The notes beneath the pieces were generated by a model. That model saw nothing but the letters and a program-made list of their open reading frames with translations, was not told where the DNA came from and did not search any database. Both the position numbers and the translations under genes were made by a program. Below are positions 58,171 to 64,000 of a stretch of 64,000 nt of DNA, piece after piece. Every line of letters begins with the position of its first letter. Position 1 is the stretch's first letter. Source of the DNA: Nitzschia sp. pyKryTriq1 (lineage: Eukaryota; Bacillariophyta; Bacillariophyceae; Bacillariales; Bacillariaceae); NCBI GenBank assembly GCA_956465555.1, contig OY101117.1, positions 3,224,001 to 3,288,000 of the forward strand. Reading direction: 5' to 3'.

Positions 58171-60263
58171 TTAGGCCTCCGCTTCCGTTGACTCGGGGGA
58201 GGCGACCTCCTCCTCGCCTTCCGACGAAAGATCCTTCTTTTCGTCAGTTCCCATGCCCTCCACTTCCTTCTGGGGAGCCTGTGCAGCTGCCAAAGCCTTA
58301 CGGTAAGGAATATCATAGGGCTCGTAAACAGCGGGCATGGCAGCGCCCACCAAGATGAGGCAACCTGCAAAGGCGACACACAAGATTCCCAAAACTTGGA
58401 ATGGCCATGTGACGTATCCACCGTAGTGTCCAAAGAGAGGCTCGCCCTCTGCGTTGTCGGATTGCGCAAGGTTGATGAAGAGGATCAACAAAATATGAGG
58501 GATGAGGTTCTTCATCATAAAAGCCCAGATCCAAGGCATGTATCCGACGACGTCGGAAAGTTCCGCTCTGAGATCCATAACGTTCTTGAGGCACAATTCG
58601 TAGGTGATGGTTTTCCATGTCCATTGAGGTTCTTGGACCATCTTCTTCTTGAGCAGAATGTAGGTGACGCCAAGGCCTGCAAAGTAACACACAAAAAAAC
58701 CGAGGAATCCTCCCCACACGGCGTTGTTGTCCAGTCCAAACCAAAGACCGCAGGCAACAATGATGGATCCAAAAGTGGTGAACATGTAGGTGAACACAAC
58801 CTCCGGACCCAGAGTTTTGATTTGTTCCTCAAGGTGGTAAATCCAACCAGCCCCAAATGTCTCGAAGAATCCGGTCAATAGCAACACAAAGTTGATGTAG
58901 AAGTCGATGGTGTCCAAGAAGATAAGACCAGCATCTGTGGCGTAAATGATACTGAACAAAAATGCAACAATCGAGAAAAGTGCAGCACCCTTCCACTTGG
59001 GGAATGTTTCCATTCCAGCGCGATCGAGAAGGACGGTCAACGGTCCTTCAAGGATAGAAAATGCAGAGTCGATTCCAAGAAGGAAGAGGTCGAAGAAGAG
59101 AAGGCGGACCCAGTGCTCTCCTCCTGGAAGTGAACCAAAGACGACGGGCCAAGTGCCAAAGACTAGCGCAAAACCACCATACATGACGTCGTCGACAGGA
59201 ACGCCTTGCTGCCAGGCCAAGTGGCCAACGGCGGCAAATACAGCGAAACCCGCAATGAAAGAGAACATCGAGTTGGATAAACCAATGACAACAGAGTTGA
59301 CAAATGCAGGCTCGCCTCGGGGACAGTGACTTCCATAAGCAGTCATTGTTCCAAATGTGACAGAGAGAGAGAAGAAAATCTGCGACACGGCAGTACTCCA
59401 AACATCAGGTCGCTCGGTTAGAACGTCCATGTCCCATTGTCCGATGTAAGCCTTGATTCCTTCCGAGGCACCTTCCAAAGTACAGGCCTTGATCAAGAAG
59501 ACGAACAAAAGTATGATTGGAAGACCCATGCTGATGTAGGCAATGCGCCCAGTCCACTTGAGGCCGAATGCGAGGCAAGCCCAAATACAAATCCAAACAA
59601 GGGCGGAGTAGCCGACGTTGACGCCCAAGACGCGAGTGGGGCGAAGATCCGGACCCAATGTACTCATGCCAATAATTGTCTGTAAAAGAAGGCAGTGGTA
59701 AGAAATATATGCGCGAGTTGACAGTGTTGATTCCGGTTGATTCAATGTTGATTCTCTGTTCTTGTACTTACATCCATGAAGTAACCCACAGCTTCTTCTC
59801 CCGTGATACCTTCCTCAGTCCAGGGAGCTTCTGAAGACCAGGACTCAAAAAAGGCGCGCGATACCCAGGCGAGCAACATGCTGTAGTAGACCACAAGCAT
59901 GTACGCACAGGCCACACTCGACACACCGACGCCGCGGAACCTGGCATGGAAAGTTCCAAAGACGCCGACGTTTCCAGTCTGATAGAATTGACCAAGAGAA
60001 ATCTCAAGGATCAAAACAGGAAGGCCGACAAAGAAGAGGGCCATTAAATAAGGAATGAAGAAGGCGCCCCCTCCATAATCCTTGGCGAGGGCGGGAAAAC
60101 GCCAAACGTTTCCAAAACCGACGGCGCTTCCGACGGCCGCCAAATAAAAGGCCGTTCTTGACGGCCAGCGATCTCGGCCACCTTCGGAGGAATCATCTGA
60201 TACCTCCGTGCCAAAGGTGGCATGGCGCTTCACTACTGGTTGCGGCTCTGCTTCCCCGGACAT
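58171..60263 (-). CDS. SLC6/SNF sodium:neurotransmitter symporter family, tandem copy B, one intron
   Basis: Exons 60263-59772 and 59679-58171 (666 residues, the same length as copy A). The intron 59771-59680 (92 bp) is at the same site (donor GTAAGT, acceptor TTACAG). The protein is nearly identical to copy A. Differences seen include MSGEAEP for MSGESEP, LMALFFV for LMAFFFV, SSVACAY for SAVACGY, FMD for FMN at the splice junction, and several changes near VNSVVIGLSNSMFSFIAGF and ILEGPLTVLLDRAG. Na+-site motifs are intact in both. Duplicated flanks upstream and downstream show a direct repeat of about 3.5 kb. Intron length differs by 15 bp while exon lengths are unchanged, pointing to purifying selection on both copies. 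Confidence 0.93.
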
Positions 60264-61264
60264 GCTGATTTTGTCGTTAGCTGAAATATCTGAGGAGAAT
60301 GAGTGAAAAAGGCAATGGTAGTGAGCGACAACGAGGATAAAATCAAAGATTTGCAACAAAGGAACCAAACATTAACCTTGCGTATTAATTAACTGACTTT
60401 CTCACCACTCTGCGAGGAAAACGGTTGACTGAGTTTGTCTTTTGGAAATGTGAGATTCCAAAATTATGTTCCTATCTGATCGGTTTTCAGTTTGTTCAGA
60501 CAGGGAAAAGAATGAGGAGAGAGATCGGACAGGGCTTCTCGTTGGTGTCAAGACAACATGACAAAGTAGTAGTGAAGGCATCACGGTGGTGCAGATCTTG
60601 TCGACAGATTTTATAGTCGGGGGGGGGGGGGGGGGGGTTCGCGAATTCTTCATACCGTACACGTATCCCTGGTACGTACGTGTACCGTTACGTGCGTTGT
60701 GTTGCGGAAATGGGCCGGCCGGCGGCGGAAGAAGAACAATCGCGTATACCGTCGTAGGGCTCCGTAGGAAAAGTCAACTTCAATCTTCCAAAGAATTCAT
60801 CGACTAATATCTAAAATATGCCCTTGTGAAGTCAATAATGCGGTACCGGTAGTGCAGTAGAATGCGCGATGAGTCGGACATCAAATGAGACAGAAGATAC
60901 AAAGAGTTCGTATCAAACGGTACAAGCTACTAGCATAAACCGCTTTGCGCACGAGCGGGGCCACAAAAATATTTTTCACCTTTTTCCGCTTTCTCCGCGC
61001 ACTTGCGTGTTGAGCGTTTTACCGAGAGATGAAAATCGCGGTTTTGGTTTCACCGCGCAAATGCGCGTTGAAAGCGGAAAAAGGTGAAAAATATTTTTGT
61101 GGCCCCGCTCTCGCGCAAAGCGGTTTATACCGGTACTCTGCCGGTACGTTATCCGGTATGATACCAGTACTATCAGTTGAGGACCCCTATACCAGCATAG
61201 AAAGAATGTGCCATACGCACATGTACAACGACCACCGTATCTCAATGGTACGTATTATATTAAG
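60264..61264. other. Intergenic region with poly-G and foldback element
   Basis: It contains the promoter of symporter copy B, a run of 19 G at 60619-60637, GTACGTACGTGTACCG-like palindromes (60670-60695) and the inverted-repeat element at 60938-61125. No gene. Confidence 0.65.
60938..61125. mobile_element. Foldback/MITE-like inverted-repeat element
   Basis: Arms of 58 bp, 60935-60992 and 61071-61128, are reverse complements with two mismatches. The arm begins ATAAACCGCTTTGCGC and includes CCACAAAAATATTTTTCACC. The central about 78 bp contains a pair of CCGCGCA...TGCG segments. If the ends are AACCGC...GCGGTT, the element (188 bp) is flanked by TA on each side, the target duplication used by Tc1/mariner elements. 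It carries no coding capacity. The MITE class is inferred from structure only. Confidence 0.75.
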
Positions 61265-63934
61265 TTACATAATAGAACATGCAGAACATTCACATTTCTC
61301 TTTGGATCCTTCGTTGTCGTCCACGTAGGGGGACAAACGAGGAGGTTCAGTTCCCAATGCCATTGTCATTTTCACATCCACACAACCCCAACTGGCCGCC
61401 CGTTCTCCTACCTCAACTTCTTCTCGACTCTGCTGGTCCACGCTGCTCCCACTTCTACTCGTTTCTTCGGCCCCTGCCTCCGTTTCCTCGTCTACCAACG
61501 GCGGCGTGGAGATGACAGGTGCTGGTTCCGCCGCTGGAAAGTCTCTAATCGAGCTTTCCTCTTCGGGCTCCACTTTCGAAGCAAATACCTGCCTTGGGTT
61601 CTCTTCATGGAGTTCGTCGTCCATCTCATTCTTTTCTTCTTCGTCGGCCGAATGAGGCGTCGTGAGGGACTGTTCCGGCGATGCGGGGTTCAAAGCCTCT
61701 TCTCCCTCGGTTGTTTCATCCGACGATATCGATAGGTCTACCATACCACTAGGAGGCGACTCCTCGTCCCAAGGCTCTAGCTCTTCTGATGACAAATCAC
61801 CAGCAGCATCGACACCAGCTGTTTCTAAAGAATACTTTGCCGGAAGCTGATTCGTCAGGAAGTCCTGCTCTTCTTCTGCACGTTTCCATGCATTGGATTC
61901 TGTCATGATGCGTGGTTGAAACGGTGACTCATCAAACGGCCGTGCATCGTGTGGGGGCGGCGACTCGAGAGAATTTGCTTCAGGAGCATTCGAAGAAGTA
62001 GTAGAAGGCCGATTGCCAGGACTTTTCCTTGTAGGTGACGTCTCAACTGCAATTTTATCTGACTCTTCTTCCTCGAGCGGAGGAGCATCAGCATCAGAAT
62101 CAGTGACGTGTGGATCCTCGTATTCATCGGTGGGAGATTCAAGGGTTATGGCGTCTTGTTGATCGTCTTCGATAGTTCTTGATGGAAGAGAAACGTCGGC
62201 TACAGCCTCTTCCGTCCTCTTGCCAGCCTCGAAAAGCATCAGGCCGGATGCCGGTGGCCCATCATTAGCAGAATCATCCACGACGGCATCTTCCGTTTCG
62301 AGCACTGATGGAATTGCTGCTGGGGTGGTGACATCCAAAGACATTAAGGAGGAAGCTGAGTCCTCGGCGTTCTTAATAATGGTGGCGCTCTCGTCTTCGT
62401 CGTTGAGGACGGGGGTATTGGAGCCAACTATTTCTTTCTCCTCTTCAGTGATGGCGATGATGCTACTACCATTTCGGTCAGCACGTTTGGAAGCCAGACG
62501 ATCCTTCCATTTCTGAACACGTTTGGTGGTTTTGCCTTTTCCGCTCTTTTTGGTGGAGGATCCTGAAGTCTTCTCATACGTCTCGTCCACCACTTCCGCT
62601 AGTTCGGTCTTGTTGGAGGATGATTCTTGTTCTACGTTCAACAATAATTCATCTCCTCTGTTAGCATTGTCATGGTCGTCGTCACCACCACCACCACCAC
62701 CACCACCAAAATCATCATCACCATCATCATCGTCGTGGGTATCATCATTATCACCTTGACGTTGGCTGCGCTTTTGCTCCAATCGATCCTTCCACTTTTT
62801 GACCCTCTTTTTAGATCCCGTCGATTCTTTTTCCGATGGAGCCCCTCCTACTAGTAGTAGTGGAGGCACCGGTAGTTCTTGATTCTCCTTGTCGTGCTGG
62901 GTTTCTGTCGTCGTCGCTACTACCTCCTGTACTGTCACGAAGTCAGTAGTAGCTTCACCATCCTCTTGCTCCTCCATGCTACCACTACTAGTAGCACTGC
63001 TTTCCGTACTGCCTTGTAAGTGCTGTTGCTGATCTTGCTCTTCTTCTTCTGCATTGGCATCCAGCAATGCTTTGCTCCCAGCCTCGTGTTGCTGCTGCTG
63101 CTGTTGTTGCTCTCGTTCTTCCTCTAGTACGGCTTGTTCCAATCGAATTTGCGCCGTGCGTTTTCGTTCTGCTTGCACTTGAAGTCGCGCCATTTCCAAG
63201 GCTCGAATCTGAGCTGCGGGATCATAATCATCGATTTTATCATTATTATTGCGGACTGATGTGTCTGCTGCTGCTGCTACTGCTGCTGTTGTTGTTGACT
63301 TTTGGGGTGTATCAACCTCGTCAAAAGGGGCTGCTGTAGTACTGGTGTTACTGGTACTGTTGGTATGGTTGTTGCTTGTACTAGTTTTGGGGCGAATGGG
63401 AGCAGAGTGCGTTACCACGGCATTCCATACTCCTTGCAGAGAGGAGGCGACTTTTTGACGTTTGGCCGCATCCTGAGCTTCAATCTCGTTGGCAATCCTA
63501 TCCAAATCCCCACATCGATAATCGTAGCGTTGCCAAAAATCTTCAAAACTGACGGTAGCAGCAGCAGCAGTAGTACTAGCAGTAGTACTAGCAGAAGCAC
63601 CACAACATAATTGTTGATAATAAAGGTCCACCATGGGATAAGTTTGTCGTTGTTGTTTGTAATATTCTTGTCGTGTCGGAGTATAAACGGAACGATAAAA
63701 GGTTTGGAGGAATTCTTTCATGTCGGAAGTGCGACTCAGTGGTGTCGTGTACGTAGATTCGCGACGTCTTCGATCTTCCACTTCCTGTTGCACACGGATC
63801 CGTAACAATGGATTCTTCCAAGGACTACCGCTACTACTACTACTAGTAGTAGTCCTAGCAGCAGCATGATGGAAAGGCGATGAGGAAGTTGAGGATGTGT
63901 TCCTCGCGGGCGAAGAATAAGCTGCGGTCGACAT
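61265..63934 (-). CDS. Large hypothetical protein with two KxWKDRL motifs
   Basis: 889 residues from ATG 63934 (MSTAAYSSPARNTSS); the frame is open to 63982 but starts there with TTG. Residues 80-200 look ordered: FLQTFYRSVYTPTRQEYYKQ, VSFEDFWQRYDYRCGDLDRI and ANEIEAQDAAKRQKVASSLQ. A Gln/Glu-rich coiled stretch (about 250-300) follows. Two basic motifs, KKRVKKWKDRLEQKRSQRQG (about residue 385) and TKRVQKWKDRLASKRADRNG (about 480), are separated by acidic/Gly/Asp sequence. The rest is a long acidic Ser/Glu/Asp/Thr-rich region to the C-terminus, which ends CECSACSIM. No signal peptide, membrane segment or known family. The duplicated WKDRL motifs may bind nucleic acid or a partner (inference). 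A large, mostly disordered regulatory or scaffold protein is likely. Confidence 0.75.
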   Translation of the reverse strand: MSTAAYSSPARNTSSTSSSPFHHAAARTTTSSSSSGSPWKNPLLRIRVQQEVEDRRRRESTYTTPLSRTSDMKEFLQTFYRSVYTPTRQEYYKQQRQTYPMVDLYYQQLCCGASASTTASTTAAAATVSFEDFWQRYDYRCGDLDRIANEIEAQDAAKRQKVASSLQGVWNAVVTHSAPIRPKTSTSNNHTNSTSNTSTTAAPFDEVDTPQKSTTTAAVAAAADTSVRNNNDKIDDYDPAAQIRALEMARLQVQAERKRTAQIRLEQAVLEEEREQQQQQQQHEAGSKALLDANAEEEEQDQQQHLQGSTESSATSSGSMEEQEDGEATTDFVTVQEVVATTTETQHDKENQELPVPPLLLVGGAPSEKESTGSKKRVKKWKDRLEQKRSQRQGDNDDTHDDDDGDDDFGGGGGGGGDDDHDNANRGDELLLNVEQESSSNKTELAEVVDETYEKTSGSSTKKSGKGKTTKRVQKWKDRLASKRADRNGSSIIAITEEEKEIVGSNTPVLNDEDESATIIKNAEDSASSLMSLDVTTPAAIPSVLETEDAVVDDSANDGPPASGLMLFEAGKRTEEAVADVSLPSRTIEDDQQDAITLESPTDEYEDPHVTDSDADAPPLEEEESDKIAVETSPTRKSPGNRPSTTSSNAPEANSLESPPPHDARPFDESPFQPRIMTESNAWKRAEEEQDFLTNQLPAKYSLETAGVDAAGDLSSEELEPWDEESPPSGMVDLSISSDETTEGEEALNPASPEQSLTTPHSADEEEKNEMDDELHEENPRQVFASKVEPEEESSIRDFPAAEPAPVISTPPLVDEETEAGAEETSRSGSSVDQQSREEVEVGERAASWGCVDVKMTMALGTEPPRLSPYVDDNEGSKEKCECSACSIM

Positions 63935-64000
63935 GATGTTGCGTTCTTGTGAGTTCTTATGAGGACAATACCAGGTAGACAACGTTCGTACAGTAGTCTT

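Overview
The window is nuclear DNA of a stramenopile alga, most likely a pennate diatom (inference). Several things point that way. Genes are compact, and most have no intron or a single short GT-AG intron of about 77-190 bp. One secreted or plastid-type protein has an ASAF cleavage motif (29970). One protein carries the heterokont-type 'PIILSDHPC...GIDWEC' block (53318-54142). Plastid/ER-type leaders, a fused FAS1-nucleotidase and TACCGGTA/AGTACT-rich intergenic DNA are also present. There are no operons, ribosome binding sites, CRISPR arrays or recognisable rRNA/tRNA genes.

Layout. 1-2031 (-) is a 3'-truncated signal-anchored protein with no recognised family. 3136-4350 (+) is a GT34-like Golgi glycosyltransferase. 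4562-13006 (-) is a single 2,814-residue open frame (giant protein A) built of about 36 copies of a 'GSLAxALGM-x-D-PSSRAPPIR' unit. 14461-15913 (-) is RNase H1 with one intron. 16442-17809 (+) is a GT8-like glycosyltransferase. 18205-20880 (+) is a secreted, probably GPI-anchored 5'-nucleotidase/FAS1 fusion whose signal peptide is rebuilt by a first intron. 21716-23323 (+) is a two-pore potassium channel with EF hands. 23813-26847 (-) holds two paralogous small 'SRDDL' proteins around an unrelated hypothetical gene. 28431 (+) is a TXNDC9/phosducin-like thioredoxin-fold protein. 29970 (+) is a duplicated-domain, probably plastid protein. 31803-32722 (+) is a SYLF lipid-binding protein with one intron. 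32910-34715 (-) is a RING + tandem-cysteine (MYCBP2/RCR-type) ubiquitin ligase fused to an FBA-type glycan-binding domain and a C-terminal membrane segment. 35760-47618 (+) is giant protein B (3,952 residues), a paralogue of A with added coiled coil, acidic stretch and membrane segment. 47936-50120 (-) is HemW/RSAD1-like radical SAM with one intron. 51052-51696 (-) is a secreted acidic coiled-coil protein. 53318-54142 (-) is the heterokont-family protein. 54662-56739 and 58171-60263 (-) are a recent tandem pair of SLC6/SNF sodium symporters, each with one intron at the same site. 61265-63934 (-) is a large low-complexity protein with two KKWKDRL-like motifs.

The most distinctive system is the pair of giant repeat proteins A and B, 22 kb apart on opposite strands. 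Their N-termini are collinear and both combine the same three motifs: the SLA-LGM repeat, an LERIKAKAIKSANKELGVD helix and an LGLPASFFG motif. Both have expanded by in-frame tandem duplication, A by 345-bp and 138-bp units and B by 414/207-bp, 363-bp and 144-bp units. I recognise no described family. B's coiled coil and membrane segment suggest a membrane-linked scaffold with A as a soluble partner (inference). The second most unusual item is the RCR-type E3/FBA/membrane fusion, which would join a cysteine-relay ligase to a sugar-binding module.

Intergenic DNA is rich in palindromic TAC/GTA/AGT sequence. It also holds a probable foldback MITE (60938-61125), a 101-bp tandem duplication over a stop codon (20850-21050) and a 34-bp motif present in two distant intergenic regions (27727 and 53159). 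Most other open frames, including several of 100-540 codons, are shadows of repeats in the real genes. All identifications are by eye; no database search was run.
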